Shown here in pieces: positions 26,022 through 34,565 of a stretch of 64,000 nucleotides of DNA. Both the position numbers and the translations under genes were made by a program. Source of the stretch: an uncultured Ruminiclostridium sp. (lineage in GTDB: Bacteria; Bacillota; Clostridia; Oscillospirales; Ruminococcaceae); NCBI GenBank assembly GCA_947630175.1, contig CANRGJ010000005.1:145769-209768 (forward strand), given 5' to 3'. Within the stretch, counting starts at the first letter, position 1, and every line of letters begins with the position of its first letter. The notes beneath the pieces are model-generated. The model saw only the letters and a program-made list of their open reading frames with translations. It had not been told where the DNA came from and made no database searches.

Positions 26022-26451
26022 AATAACGGTAAGGGAAGCGGCAAAGACCGACCTTGACGGTATACTAGCCCTTTATTCCCAACTTTACGATAAAGAGATA
26101 ACGCCTGACGAAAACATAATATCCTCATGGGAAAAGCTGATGTCCTACGACAATATCCATATGATAGCGGCAGAGCAAAACGGCGTGCTTATCTCCACCT
26201 GCTGCTGTACGATCATACCCTCTATAACTCACAACGCCCGCCCCTTTGCCCTTGTGGAATATGTAGTTACCGATTCCGCCCACCGCAGAACAGGCGCGGG
26301 AAAAGCCTGCCTTGATTATGCAAAACAGCTTGCCATAAAACAAAATTGTTATAAAATAATGCTGATAACAGGCAGAGAGACCGCCCATGCCTTTTATAAA
26401 TCCTGCGGCTATAAGTCTGATGGCAAAACCGCATTTGTACAGGTTTTGTAA
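26008..26451 (+). CDS. GNAT acetyltransferase
   Basis: The 147-residue protein shows ITVREAAKTDLDGILALYSQ, then ALVEYVVTDSAHRRTGAGKA, whose RRTGAGKA is the acetyl-CoA pyrophosphate loop, and MLITGRETAHAFYKSCGYKS. The ATG overlaps the preceding gene by 14 bases, with GAGGTG upstream, so the pair is probably co-translated. The acceptor is unknown. A perfect 12-bp hairpin (26441-26468) begins inside its final codons and likely terminates transcription. Confidence 0.85.
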   Translation: MQNSEITVREAAKTDLDGILALYSQLYDKEITPDENIISSWEKLMSYDNIHMIAAEQNGVLISTCCCTIIPSITHNARPFALVEYVVTDSAHRRTGAGKACLDYAKQLAIKQNCYKIMLITGRETAHAFYKSCGYKSDGKTAFVQVL

Positions 26452-26468
26452 ATTTTTTTACAAAACCT
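26441..26468 (+). terminator. AT-rich perfect hairpin at the stop codon
   Basis: AGGTTTTGTAAA at 26441-26452 pairs perfectly with TTTACAAAACCT at 26457-26468 around TTTT. The stop codon lies in the left arm, and the -35 of the next promoter starts 2 bases after the right arm. Confidence 0.55.
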
Positions 26469-26469
26469 A

Positions 26470-26498
26470 TTGCAATTTCTACCAAATAGGTATATAAT
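26470..26498 (+). promoter_or_regulatory. Promoter for nifS and the scaffold gene
   Basis: TTGCAA at 26470-26475 and TATAAT at 26493-26498 are 17 bp apart, 70 bp before the nifS ATG. Confidence 0.7.
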
Positions 26499-26567
26499 AT
26501 CTTTTGCAGGACAAAACATACTGATTTTGTATACTTTGCAAAACATTAAAGAAAAGAGAAAAATGAA

Positions 26568-27755
26568 ATGTTCCATACAAAAATATATCTGGACAACGCC
26601 GCCACCACAAAGGTGAGTGACCGTGTCCTGAATGCAATGCTCCCGTATCTGAAAGAAGCCTATGGCAATCCCAGCTCTATCTACACCATAGGTAGAGAAG
26701 CCTCTATCGCCGTCACCAACGCCCGCACAAAATGCGCCGAGCTGTTAGGCGCAAAGCCCTCCGAGATATATTTCACCTCAGGCGGGAGCGAGGGAGACAA
26801 CTGGGCTATCAGAACGATCGCCGCCCAAGGCGCAGCCAAAGGCAAAAAGCACATAATCTCCAGTGCCTTTGAACATCACGCCGTTCTCCATACGTTACAG
26901 GACCTTGAAAAGCAAGGCTTTGAAGTAACATATCTCCCTGTTCACGAAAACGGTATCGTTCGCGTTGAGGAGCTTAAAGCCGCTATTCGCCCTGATACTG
27001 CGCTTGTAACGATAATGTATGCTAACAACGAGATAGGCACGATACAGCCTATTGCCGAGATAGGTGCCGTCTGCCGTGAAAACAAGATAATTTTCCACAC
27101 AGACGCCGTTCAGGCTGTCCCTCATCTCCATATCGACGTGGTAAAGGAAAACATAGATATGCTCTCCCTTTCGGGACACAAGCTCCACGCTCCCAAAGGC
27201 GTAGGACTTCTCTATTGCCGCAGGGGGATAAAGTTGACTCCTCTTATTTTCGGCGGAGCGCAGGAAAGAGGACTCAGAGCCGGTACTGAAAACGTAGCGG
27301 GCATAGTCGCCCTTGCAGAAGCGATGACCGCCGCCGCAGAAACTATGGACGAAGCCAACGAGCGCCACAAAAAATATGCAAAAAAGATTTACGACACCGT
27401 GATGAAGCTCTCTCGTGTGCATTTTAACGGCGACCTTGAACACCGTATCCCCGGAACGGTCAACTTCAGCTTTGAGGGCGTTGAAGGTGAATCCCTCCTT
27501 TTGCAGCTTGACTTAAAGGGGATCGCCGCCAGCAGCGGCTCCGCCTGTACATCGGGGAGTCTTGATCCCTCTCACGTTCTCCTTGCCTTGGGACTTGTCC
27601 ACGAGGTAGCCCACGGAAGCCTGAGAATAAGTATGAGCGAGTACACAACCGAGGAAGAAATCGACGAGCTTTGCTCCGTCCTTCCCGGTATCATAGAAAA
27701 GCTGAGATCAATGTCCCCCCTGTGGGAACGCATTACAAAGGAGGAAAAGAAGTAA
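26568..27755 (+). CDS. nifS: Cysteine desulfurase
   Basis: The 395-residue PLP enzyme takes sulfur from cysteine for iron-sulfur cluster or thio-modification pathways. [31 protein letters not shown], and the PLP-lysine motif [11 protein letters not shown] are intact. The persulfide cysteine is in [17 protein letters not shown]. This is the NifS/IscS-like class with the mobile Cys loop. The stop TAA overlaps the scaffold start (TAATG), so the two are coupled. No IscR-type regulator is in the window. It could also supply sulfur to TtcA-type enzymes. Confidence 0.95.
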   Translation: MFHTKIYLDNAATTKVSDRVLNAMLPYLKEAYGNPSSIYTIGREASIAVTNARTKCAELLGAKPSEIYFTSGGSEGDNWAIRTIAAQGAAKGKKHIISSAFEHHAVLHTLQDLEKQGFEVTYLPVHENGIVRVEELKAAIRPDTALVTIMYANNEIGTIQPIAEIGAVCRENKIIFHTDAVQAVPHLHIDVVKENIDMLSLSGHKLHAPKGVGLLYCRRGIKLTPLIFGGAQERGLRAGTENVAGIVALAEAMTAAAETMDEANERHKKYAKKIYDTVMKLSRVHFNGDLEHRIPGTVNFSFEGVEGESLLLQLDLKGIAASSGSACTSGSLDPSHVLLALGLVHEVAHGSLRISMSEYTTEEEIDELCSVLPGIIEKLRSMSPLWERITKEEKK

Positions 27756-28186
27756 TGGTATACAGTGAAAAGGTAATGGAGCATTTCGCCTCTCCCCATA
27801 ACGTAGGCGAGATAGAGAACGCCGACGGCGTAGGAGAAGTAGGAAACGCCAAATGCGGCGATATTATGAAGATGTACCTTAAGATCGACAACGACATCGT
27901 CACCGACGTAAAGTTCAAGACCTTCGGCTGCGGCGCCGCAATAGCCACGTCTTCCATAGCTACCGATATGATAAAGGGCAAGCCCCTTTCCGACGTTCTT
28001 CAGCTTACCAACAAGGCGGTAGTTGAGGCTCTTGACGGACTTCCCGCAGTAAAGCTCCACTGCTCCGTCCTTGCGGAACAGGCAGTAAAAGCCGCCGTTG
28101 CCGATTACTACAAAAAACACGGCAGGGAAGCGGAAGCAGAAGCATTGCTCGCAGGCTGTGACGACTGTGAATGCTGTGGTCAATAA
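27755..28186 (+). CDS. Iron-sulfur cluster assembly scaffold, IscU/NifU N-terminal type
   Basis: The 143-residue protein has the three scaffold cysteines in NAKCGDIM, FGCGAAIATSS and KLHCSVLAEQAV, with YSEKVMEHFASPHNVGEI at the start. It receives sulfur from the adjacent cysteine desulfurase and passes on clusters. Its last residues, CDDCECCGQ, add a Cys-rich tail not needed for scaffold function, which may bind metal. AAAGGAGG precedes the ATG, which overlaps the nifS stop by one base. A strong terminator follows. Confidence 0.95.
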   Translation: MVYSEKVMEHFASPHNVGEIENADGVGEVGNAKCGDIMKMYLKIDNDIVTDVKFKTFGCGAAIATSSIATDMIKGKPLSDVLQLTNKAVVEALDGLPAVKLHCSVLAEQAVKAAVADYYKKHGREAEAEALLAGCDDCECCGQ

Positions 28187-28210
28187 AAATCTGCTTTACT
28201 ATCAGAAATA

Positions 28211-28248
28211 AAAAGTACGGTATGAAATTTTTCATACCGTACTTTTTT
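28211..28248. terminator. Bidirectional terminator after nifS-scaffold operon
   Basis: AAAAGTACGGTATGAAA pairs with TTTCATACCGTACTTTT around a very short loop, flanked by T- or A-runs. It separates the operon from the convergent SGNH lipoprotein gene. Confidence 0.9.
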
Positions 28249-28269
28249 CTCTGACTTTTGCCGCTGTTT

Positions 28270-29673
28270 TCAGCTTACTGCAAGAGCAGTGACATAAAGT
28301 ATAGTGGCAGATTCCGCATCCAGCGGAACTATCTCAATAGTATGCTTTCCGCTTTCCTCCAGCGAGATGACCTCCACTGCTTCAACATAACCGCCCCAGC
28401 CGTTAGGGAAGTTTGCGTCAACGGTAGTTACCAACGCACCGTCCAGATAAATTTCAAATTTCGGACCCTTGTCTACGACTTCGCCATAAAGCAGTCCTAT
28501 ATTTTTAGCTTCAACGTCCTTGAATACCAGCTTTGCGCCGTTAAAGCCGCCGCTTACTCTCGCCATCCAGTATCCTTTAAATCCACCGAACTCGGCGGAA
28601 TCAATCGCTTTTATGGTATTGGTTTCATCAATTGCTTCAAAGCTTGATGGAGTGAGCAGCCTTGCGTTTGCGTAAACGTCCTTGGTGGCAGGAGTGGAGA
28701 AATCACTTTCGTCGCCCGAAATATTGTCCTTGTTTTCATTTACTTTTGCAAGATAATGTGTGATTATCTCGGTAAGCACCTTGTGACCTACCGTGTTGGG
28801 GTGAATGTTGTCGTCGGAAATATCGTCCCACTTTATATATCCCTGATTGATAGCATACAGAATGGCGTTTCTGTAAGAAATGAAGGGCAAGTCATAAGCC
28901 TTTGCCACGCTGTAATGCTGATTTTGGAAGCTGGTGCCGTTTTCCTGTGTCATACCGATGCATACGATAGCGGGAGCGCTTTCCGCATTCCATATCTTTC
29001 TCAGCAGGCTGTCGTAGCTGTTTATGTTTCTTTGAGTATTTTCCGTGGTATCATTTACGGAAAATTCCACAAAAACGATATCGGGAGATTGACTGATAAC
29101 GTCCGTATCGACTCTGTGAACGCCGATATAAGAGCCTGTTGCGCCAATACCCGCACGAACATAATTAATCTTTGAATCAGGGTAAGTTTCTTCAAACCAG
29201 TTGGTGACAAGCCTTGCATAACAGCCGTTATCCCCTGCGGTGCTGCCCTGCGTTATTGAACCGCCGATATAAGCAACAGTCAGTTCCTCTCCTGCCGCCG
29301 CCTTTTTCATAGCGTTCGCAAGCCTTACCTGATTGCCGGGATTAAGCTCTGACAATGCTATCATCTTTTCTGTAATCCCGTCTTCGATAACATATTCGCT
29401 GTCCTGAACATCGTCTGCATAAGCGGTGTTGTTTGCGTCCAGTATAGACAGGTCGCAGGAATTGTCGGCAGTAGCGGGAAGCTGATTTTCTCCGTTGCCG
29501 GAGCCGTTGTTTCCGCTGTTTTCTCCGCCGTTCGGATCATTGCTTTCTTCAGGCGAAGAGCCTCCGTTGTCGGAACTGTTTTGTGTAGGACCGTTCGTTC
29601 CTTGCTCACACGCCGTCATTGTGACCATAAGCGAGGCGCAGAGAACAAGTGCTAAAAATTTTTTGAGTTTCAT
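28270..29673 (-). CDS. SGNH/GDSL hydrolase lipoprotein
   Basis: The 467-residue protein begins KLKKFLALVLCASLMVTMTA followed by Cys, a lipoprotein signal with lipobox MTAC. An Asn/Gly/Ser/Pro-rich linker (to about residue 65) leads to an SGNH domain: VAYIGGSITQGSTAGDNG (block I Ser), GIGATGSYIG (Gly block), EFSVNDT (Asn block) and DNIHPNTVGH (Asp/His block). The last 120 residues look like a beta-sandwich, perhaps carbohydrate binding. It is probably an extracellular deacetylase or esterase acting on polysaccharide. The start at 29673 is chosen for its GGAAAGGAAAA SD. The promoter is at 29711-29739. Confidence 0.85.
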   Translation of the reverse strand: MKLKKFLALVLCASLMVTMTACEQGTNGPTQNSSDNGGSSPEESNDPNGGENSGNNGSGNGENQLPATADNSCDLSILDANNTAYADDVQDSEYVIEDGITEKMIALSELNPGNQVRLANAMKKAAAGEELTVAYIGGSITQGSTAGDNGCYARLVTNWFEETYPDSKINYVRAGIGATGSYIGVHRVDTDVISQSPDIVFVEFSVNDTTENTQRNINSYDSLLRKIWNAESAPAIVCIGMTQENGTSFQNQHYSVAKAYDLPFISYRNAILYAINQGYIKWDDISDDNIHPNTVGHKVLTEIITHYLAKVNENKDNISGDESDFSTPATKDVYANARLLTPSSFEAIDETNTIKAIDSAEFGGFKGYWMARVSGGFNGAKLVFKDVEAKNIGLLYGEVVDKGPKFEIYLDGALVTTVDANFPNGWGGYVEAVEVISLEESGKHTIEIVPLDAESATILYVTALAVS

Positions 29674-29710
29674 ATTGTTTTCCTTTCCAAAAAAGCATTT
29701 GCTGACAAAC

Positions 29711-29739
29711 AATATAGCAGAATTTTCAAAAAAAGTCAA
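29711..29739 (-). promoter_or_regulatory. Promoter for the SGNH lipoprotein gene
   Basis: On the minus strand TTGACT (29734-29739) and TATATT (29711-29716) are 17 bp apart. Confidence 0.7.
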
Positions 29740-29748
29740 TACAGTTTC

Positions 29749-29777
29749 TTGATTTTGCACGCCGTATATGATAATAT
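29749..29777 (+). promoter_or_regulatory. Promoter for the CE2-like esterase gene
   Basis: TTGATT at 29749-29754 and TAATAT at 29772-29777 are 17 bp apart. The -35 box lies only 9 bp from the divergent promoter's -35, so both may be coordinately controlled. Confidence 0.55.
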
Positions 29778-29801
29778 AAAAGAAAAAAACAGGAGGACGA
29801 T

Positions 29802-30854
29802 ATGAGAATAACACCTGATAACAGCACATTTTTTTACACAGGAAGAATTGAACTTGAAAATGCAGAGGAGCCCCTTTTCATTTATGCGGGAAGTATGGCT
29901 GAAACAAAATTTACAGGCGCTTCTGTGGGAATATACATAAAGAACCTTTCCATGTCCGTCTATTCCGCGATAGGCGTTCTGGTGGACAATGTCCAGTATA
30001 AATTTGAGCTTTCTCAAAGCAGGGAAGAGCAGTTTTTCCAAATTCCAGCACAGCTTGGCGAGGGGGAGCATACTCTTATTATATTCAAGCGTCAGGCGGC
30101 TGCGCATTATTTCGCCTTTTGCGGAATTGAGATCGATGACGGAGCAAAAGTTACCCCTCCTCAAAAAAATTATTCCCTTAAAATAGACGTATACGGCGAC
30201 AGCGTTTCCGCAGGCGAAGTGACCGAGGCATTCAATTACGAAGCCTGCACCGACCCTGAAAATCACAATGGTATCTACGACAACAGCTGGTTCAGCTATC
30301 CTCTGATTTTAGGCAGACGGCTGAATGCACAAATCTACGACAATTCTCAGGGAGGGCTCGCCCTGTTCGACAAAACAGGTTATTTCTGCGGACCTGACCG
30401 TGAGACACTTTTAGGACTTGAAACGACATATGATAAATTAAGCTACGTCCCCTATTCCGAAAAGGGAATGACCAAGTGGGATTTTTCCCGTTTCACTCCC
30501 GATCTGGTAATTTTCGCCGTGGGACAAAACGACCCTGCTCCCAACGAGGAGGAAACCAAAGACCCACAGTACATAAAAAGATGGAAGGACAAATACAAGG
30601 AGATAATAACCGACCTTCGCCAAAAATACGGAAATAATGCAAAAGTCCTGCTTATCCTCACCGTCCTTATGCACGACCCCCGCTGGGACAGTTATCTTGA
30701 CGAGATAGCGGCGGAGCTGAACGACCCCGATATCCGCCGTTACCGCTTCACCCGCTGCGGCGCAGCAACTCCGGGACACCCCCGCCTTACCGAGCAGACC
30801 GAAATGGCATTGGAACTGGAAAGCTATATCAGAAACTGGCTAAATATATGTTAA
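29802..30854 (+). CDS. CE2-like SGNH esterase, apparently cytoplasmic
   Basis: The 350-residue protein has the two-domain layout of carbohydrate esterase family 2: an N-terminal beta-sandwich (YTGRIELENAEEPLFIYAG to about residue 115) and an SGNH domain with DVYGDSVSAGEV (Ser block), FAVGQNDPAP (Asn block) and TPGHPRLTEQ (His block). Known CE2 enzymes remove acetyl groups from xylan or mannan oligosaccharides and are normally secreted. No signal peptide is present here, so it may act on imported oligosaccharides. ACAGGAGGA precedes ATG 29802. It is divergent from the SGNH lipoprotein gene. Confidence 0.75.
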   Translation: MRITPDNSTFFYTGRIELENAEEPLFIYAGSMAETKFTGASVGIYIKNLSMSVYSAIGVLVDNVQYKFELSQSREEQFFQIPAQLGEGEHTLIIFKRQAAAHYFAFCGIEIDDGAKVTPPQKNYSLKIDVYGDSVSAGEVTEAFNYEACTDPENHNGIYDNSWFSYPLILGRRLNAQIYDNSQGGLALFDKTGYFCGPDRETLLGLETTYDKLSYVPYSEKGMTKWDFSRFTPDLVIFAVGQNDPAPNEEETKDPQYIKRWKDKYKEIITDLRQKYGNNAKVLLILTVLMHDPRWDSYLDEIAAELNDPDIRRYRFTRCGAATPGHPRLTEQTEMALELESYIRNWLNIC

Positions 30855-30866
30855 ACTGAAACAACA

Positions 30867-30910
30867 AAAACCGCTAATCTGTCTTTTGCAAGCAAATTAG
30901 CGGTTTTTCT
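30867..30910 (+). terminator. Terminator after the CE2-like gene
   Basis: AACCGCTAAT at 30869-30878 pairs with ATTAGCGGTT at 30896-30905, followed by a T run. Confidence 0.8.
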
Positions 30911-30913
30911 CTT

Positions 30914-30950
30914 AAAAAAATAAAAAGCATACCCAAAAGTACGCTTTTCA
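30914..30950 (-). terminator. Terminator of rpsT (minus strand)
   Basis: AAAAGCATAC and GTACGCTTTT form a 10-bp hairpin (one G-T). On the minus strand it is followed by TTTTTATTTTTTT, as expected for rpsT. Confidence 0.75.
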
Positions 30951-30972
30951 TCAAACCGTATATAAATATAGG

Positions 30973-31221
30973 TCAGGCGGAAGCTGCATTTGCTTTCTTT
31001 GCAAGTCTTGATTTAAGACGAGCCGCCTTGTTCTTGTGGATAAGTCCCTTACCTGCGGACTTATCCAGCTTCTTTACAGCTGCCAGTCTTGCTTCGGCGG
31101 TAGCGCCCTCGGCTCTTGCTTGCTTCATAACGGTTTTAAGCTCGGACTTTGCGGCCTTGTTGCGCTCCTGTCTTACCTTTGAAACCAGAACTCTCTTCTT
31201 TGCAGACTTGATATTAGGCAT
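30973..31221 (-). CDS. rpsT: 30S ribosomal protein S20
   Basis: The 82-residue, Lys/Ala/Arg-rich protein starts PNIKSAKKRVLVSKVRQERN, the S20 hallmark, and ends RLAKKANAA. It binds the 5' domain of 16S rRNA. GGAGGTG lies upstream of the ATG. It has its own promoter (31312-31340) and terminator (30914-30950). It is divergent from gpr, the usual place for rpsT in many Firmicutes. Confidence 0.97.
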   Translation of the reverse strand: MPNIKSAKKRVLVSKVRQERNKAAKSELKTVMKQARAEGATAEARLAAVKKLDKSAGKGLIHKNKAARLKSRLAKKANAASA

Positions 31222-31311
31222 CGTTACACCTCCCCGTCAATGTTATGTATGTCATCAGCGGTATTCCGAAAATACACGCAATTCCTCATATTAAGGAACA
31301 TCACTTGATAG

Positions 31312-31340
31312 ATTATAGCACAGCCGCAAGGAAAATTCAA
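31312..31340 (-). promoter_or_regulatory. Promoter for rpsT
   Basis: On the minus strand TTGAAT (31335-31340) and TATAAT (31312-31317) are 17 bp apart. Confidence 0.7.
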
Positions 31341-31459
31341 GTCCTTTGTAAAAAATTTTTTCTTTATTGGTATAATTTCACAAAAGGCGGAAGAAAATAC
31401 TTTGGAATTGGTAAATTATTGTATAAATTTTTCCATAAAATTTACAAAGGAGCTAAGTA

Positions 31460-32266
31460 ATGAAAAGGACCGACCTTGCCGTTGAGCTTACCGCCAATGC
31501 CGAAAATAAAGGCTACGACCTTGCGGAAATAGAATATGAAGGAGTAAAGGTGACTGAAATAACCGTAGGCAAGCCTGCGGCCGCACTTATCGGCAAACCT
31601 GCGGGAAGATATATCACCATTCATTGCGAAAATCACGACAAATACCGCTGCGCTCTTGCCCTGTCCCACTACGTCAGCGAGCTTTTAAAGCCCTGCGCCT
31701 CATGGGAGCGTGTTATGGTGGCGGGGCTGGGCAACGAGTCCATAACTCCCGACAGCTTAGGCTCAAAAACCGTGCATCTTATCCCCGCCACTGCTCACCT
31801 TTCCTCAACTCCCGAATTTGCCCAGCTTAATATGCGTCCCGTATTTGTTTTTGAAACAGGCGTTATGGCGCAGACAGGACTTGAAAGCACCGACCGCCTT
31901 AGGTATATCGCCTCAAACATACTTCCCGCTGCTGTCATAGCCATAGACAGCCTTGCCTGCACCGAGGTCTCCCGCCTCGGCACCACAATACAGCTTACCG
32001 ATTCGGGAATAGCGCCCGGCAGCGGCGTAGGCGGGAACCGCAAGCCCCTTGACAGCTCCGTTATGGGAACAAAGGTGATAGCAGTAGGCGTCCCCACCGT
32101 CACCGACCTTGACATTGAGGACGAAAACACAAAAGAAACTCTTATGGTAACGCCCCGCGACATAGACGTGATAATAAAGCGCTGTTCCGAGATCATCGCC
32201 TTGGGAATAAATAGCGCCCTCAATCCCACCCTTTCTCCTGAAGAAATATCACAACTCCTTTTCTGA
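31460..32266 (+). CDS. gpr: Germination protease GPR (spore endopeptidase)
   Basis: The 268-residue protein is the aspartic-type protease that degrades small acid-soluble spore proteins at germination. Signatures are KRTDLAVEL at the N terminus, IGKPAGRYITIH, VMVAGLGNESITPDSLGSKT, and AIDSLACTEVSRLGTTIQLT followed by DSGIAPGSGVGGNRK. The TPD and IDSLA aspartates are the likely catalytic pair. Bacillus enzymes are about 370 residues with a 15-16-residue propeptide; here the mature-type RTDLA begins at residue 3 and the protein is about 100 residues shorter. AAAGGAGC precedes the ATG. spoIIP follows, a conserved order. No clear sigma-G promoter was found. Confidence 0.93.
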   Translation: MKRTDLAVELTANAENKGYDLAEIEYEGVKVTEITVGKPAAALIGKPAGRYITIHCENHDKYRCALALSHYVSELLKPCASWERVMVAGLGNESITPDSLGSKTVHLIPATAHLSSTPEFAQLNMRPVFVFETGVMAQTGLESTDRLRYIASNILPAAVIAIDSLACTEVSRLGTTIQLTDSGIAPGSGVGGNRKPLDSSVMGTKVIAVGVPTVTDLDIEDENTKETLMVTPRDIDVIIKRCSEIIALGINSALNPTLSPEEISQLLF

Positions 32267-32316
32267 CATAAAGTCGTCCCCTCGGCATATAAATGTGACA
32301 AAAGGAAAAAGCAACA

Positions 32317-32338
32317 CGGGAAATAAAAATATTTCCCG
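32317..32338 (+). other. Hairpin in the gpr-spoIIP intergenic region
   Basis: CGGGAAATA pairs with TATTTCCCG around AAAA. No T run follows, so it may be a processing or stability hairpin rather than a terminator. Confidence 0.5.
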
Positions 32339-32362
32339 CTTCAAAACACAGGAGGAATTATA

Positions 32363-33556
32363 ATGAAGAAAATATCAGCATTAAAAGTAACGTCAGCGGC
32401 ATTAACACTGGCGATACTGCCCTTTGCGGTGACTAAGGCGGTAAAAGACCCGCCCGATATGAACAGGATAATGGCGGCGGCAGTGAATTTCACCGCCCCT
32501 TCAGGCTATGTCACCGAAATAGTGGGAGCAGACGGGAACGACCTTATCCTGTACCGCCCGTCCCATGAGGAAAGCGAAACGACGACCACCGCAGAACAAG
32601 CCACGTTTGCTCCGCCTCAGACCACCCCGCCAATAACTCAGCCCACTCAGACCGAACCAACTACTCAGCCGCCCCAGACCCAGCCTGAAAATTACATAAT
32701 CACGCAAAACATCAGCACCGACAAGGAGGATCTTTCCGTTTTCGACCAGAACGACGGAGAAGTGGAGGACCTAACCTTCAAGCCAAATTTAGGCGACAAT
32801 TTTCTCTCATTCCCCTGCGGAGCGCAGGTGAGAAACTGCACCCAGCTTGACAACGATTTTCTCCGTGAGGAAATGACCGTTCCCACTGATATAAAAATAG
32901 AGGTAAATTCCGACGAGCCTCAAGTCCTGATAATGCACACCCACGCCTGCGAAAGCTATCTTGTGAACAGCGGGGAATATTACGACGAGGATTATACCAG
33001 CCGCACCACCGATTCCACCCAGAACGTTGTCGCCGTGGGGCAGAAAATTGCGGAAAAGTTAGCTTCAAACGGTATCTGCGTTGTCCACGACGGCACTCTC
33101 CACGATTATCCGTTATACAACGGCTCTTACGACAGGGCGGAGGAAACCATATCTGCCGTTCTTGCCGCCTATCCCTCAATAAAAGTCGTCCTTGACGTCC
33201 ACCGTGACGGCTTGGAAGAACCGGACGGCACAAGGATAGCCGCCGTTACCGAGATAAACGGCAGACAGGCGGCGCAGGTGATGATAATTTCCGCCGCCTC
33301 GGACGGTTACTACTACGTTCCCAACTATCTTGAAAACTTCCACTTTGCCTGCCTGCTCCAACAGCAGATGGAAACCGACTGGCAGGGTATAACCCGCCCA
33401 GTGCTGCTGGAATACTGCCAGTACAATCAGCACCTTACCACAGGCTCTTTGCTGATAGAGGTAGGCTCTCACGGAAACACTCTCGAACAGGCTCTCTACA
33501 CAGGCGAGCTCATAGGTGAAAGCATAGCAAAAGCCCTGCTAGGACTTTCCGTTTGA
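32363..33556 (+). CDS. spoIIP: Stage II sporulation protein P, peptidoglycan hydrolase
   Basis: The 397-residue protein is the amidase/endopeptidase of the DMP complex that drives engulfment. It has an N-terminal membrane anchor (about residues 10-27), a Thr/Pro/Gln-rich linker (about 70-115: TTPPITQPTQTEPTTQ), and a C-terminal catalytic domain with VLIMHTHACESY (metal-binding His and Glu), VVLDVHRDGL and LLIEVGSHGN. ACAGGAGGA precedes the ATG. It follows gpr by 96 bases. Partners SpoIID and SpoIIM are not in the window. Confidence 0.93.
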   Translation: MKKISALKVTSAALTLAILPFAVTKAVKDPPDMNRIMAAAVNFTAPSGYVTEIVGADGNDLILYRPSHEESETTTTAEQATFAPPQTTPPITQPTQTEPTTQPPQTQPENYIITQNISTDKEDLSVFDQNDGEVEDLTFKPNLGDNFLSFPCGAQVRNCTQLDNDFLREEMTVPTDIKIEVNSDEPQVLIMHTHACESYLVNSGEYYDEDYTSRTTDSTQNVVAVGQKIAEKLASNGICVVHDGTLHDYPLYNGSYDRAEETISAVLAAYPSIKVVLDVHRDGLEEPDGTRIAAVTEINGRQAAQVMIISAASDGYYYVPNYLENFHFACLLQQQMETDWQGITRPVLLEYCQYNQHLTTGSLLIEVGSHGNTLEQALYTGELIGESIAKALLGLSV

Positions 33557-33581
33557 CATAACGGCGATAAAATATTATAAT
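33553..33581 (+). promoter_or_regulatory. Consensus promoter for rsmA overlapping the spoIIP stop
   Basis: TTGACA at 33553-33558 and TATAAT at 33576-33581 are 17 bp apart. The -35 box contains the spoIIP TGA stop (33554-33556). Confidence 0.8.
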
Positions 33582-33620
33582 ATAACTGAAGATTTTTTAC
33601 CGTTATGAAAGGAAGTACAA

Positions 33621-34475
33621 ATGGAGCTTACCGACATCGGCGTGATAAAAGACCTTTTCGCCCGACACGGCTTTTCCTTCAGCAAATCCTTAGGTCAGAA
33701 CTTTATAATAAATCCCTCCGTCTGCCCCAAAATTGCGGAACAGGGCGGCTGTAACAAGGAAGTGTGTTCCATTGAGATAGGCACGGGGATAGGCGTCCTC
33801 ACCCGTCAGCTTGCCCTTCGTTCAAAAAAGACGGTGGCGGTGGAGATAGACAGAGGCTTAAAGCCTATCCTTGACGAAACGCTAAGTGACCTTGACAACG
33901 TTGAGATAGTTTTCGGGGATATACTGGAGCTGGACTTAAATCAGCTTTTTTCCCAGCATTTTCAGGGGGAAAAGGTAGTCGTCTGCGCAAATCTCCCCTA
34001 TTACATAACATCACCCGTTATAATGCGCCTGCTGGAAGAGCGCCTTCCCATAAGCTCAATAACGGTAATGGTACAGCGTGAAGCTGCCCAGCGCATCTGC
34101 GCCCCTATGGGAAGCAGAGAAAGCGGAGCGATAACCGCCGCAGTAAATTATTACAGTACCCCTCAGAAGCTGTTCAACGTTTCACGGGGCAGCTTTATGC
34201 CTGCTCCCAACGTGGATTCCTCAGTGATACGCCTTGATATTGAGGAAAAAAGCAGATTTCCCGAAATAACCGATGAAAAGCAGTTTTTCCGCATTATCCG
34301 CGCGGCATTTTCCCAGCGCCGCAAGCAGATGATAAATCCTTTGTCCGCACAGCTGGGAATCTCCAAGCAGGAGTTGTCGGAAAAGCTGATAAAATGCGGT
34401 ATAAAGCCGACTGCACGCCCCGAAGAACTGAAATTGGAGGATTTTGCGGCATTATATCGAACGATTTATGAATAA
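33621..34475 (+). CDS. rsmA: 16S rRNA dimethyladenosine transferase
   Basis: The 284-residue enzyme (KsgA) dimethylates two adjacent adenosines near the 3' end of 16S rRNA. LGQNFIINPSVCPKIAE, EIGTGIGVLTRQLA (SAM motif I), VVCANLPYYITSPVI (NLPY catalytic motif) and FSQRRKQMINPL are all present. GAAAGGAA precedes the ATG. It has its own vegetative promoter, in contrast to the sporulation genes around it. Confidence 0.97.
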   Translation: MELTDIGVIKDLFARHGFSFSKSLGQNFIINPSVCPKIAEQGGCNKEVCSIEIGTGIGVLTRQLALRSKKTVAVEIDRGLKPILDETLSDLDNVEIVFGDILELDLNQLFSQHFQGEKVVVCANLPYYITSPVIMRLLEERLPISSITVMVQREAAQRICAPMGSRESGAITAAVNYYSTPQKLFNVSRGSFMPAPNVDSSVIRLDIEEKSRFPEITDEKQFFRIIRAAFSQRRKQMINPLSAQLGISKQELSEKLIKCGIKPTARPEELKLEDFAALYRTIYE

Positions 34476-34509
34476 ATAAAAAAGCATATCCCTTTTTTTG
34501 ATAAAATTT

Positions 34510-34561
34510 TTCCCCCTGACAGCTTAAAATGTATTTATACACATTTTAACGTCTGGGGGAA
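34510..34561 (+). promoter_or_regulatory. Stem-loop that sequesters the spoIIE ribosome-binding site
   Basis: TTCCCCC (34510-34516) pairs with GGGGGAA (34555-34561), GAC with GTC, and TTAAAATGT (34524-34532) with ACATTTTAA (34541-34549). The GGGGG is also the only SD for ATG 34566, so the fold would block translation of spoIIE. Confidence 0.6.
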
Positions 34562-34565
34562 TTTT

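Noticed and set aside
31376..31459. Sigma-G promoter for gpr
   Set aside because: A CATAAAA box exists near 31435 but no -35 at the right distance could be supported.
34476..34565. Spo0A box upstream of spoIIE
   Set aside because: I looked for a TGTCGAA-type box and found none; only the hairpin is clear.
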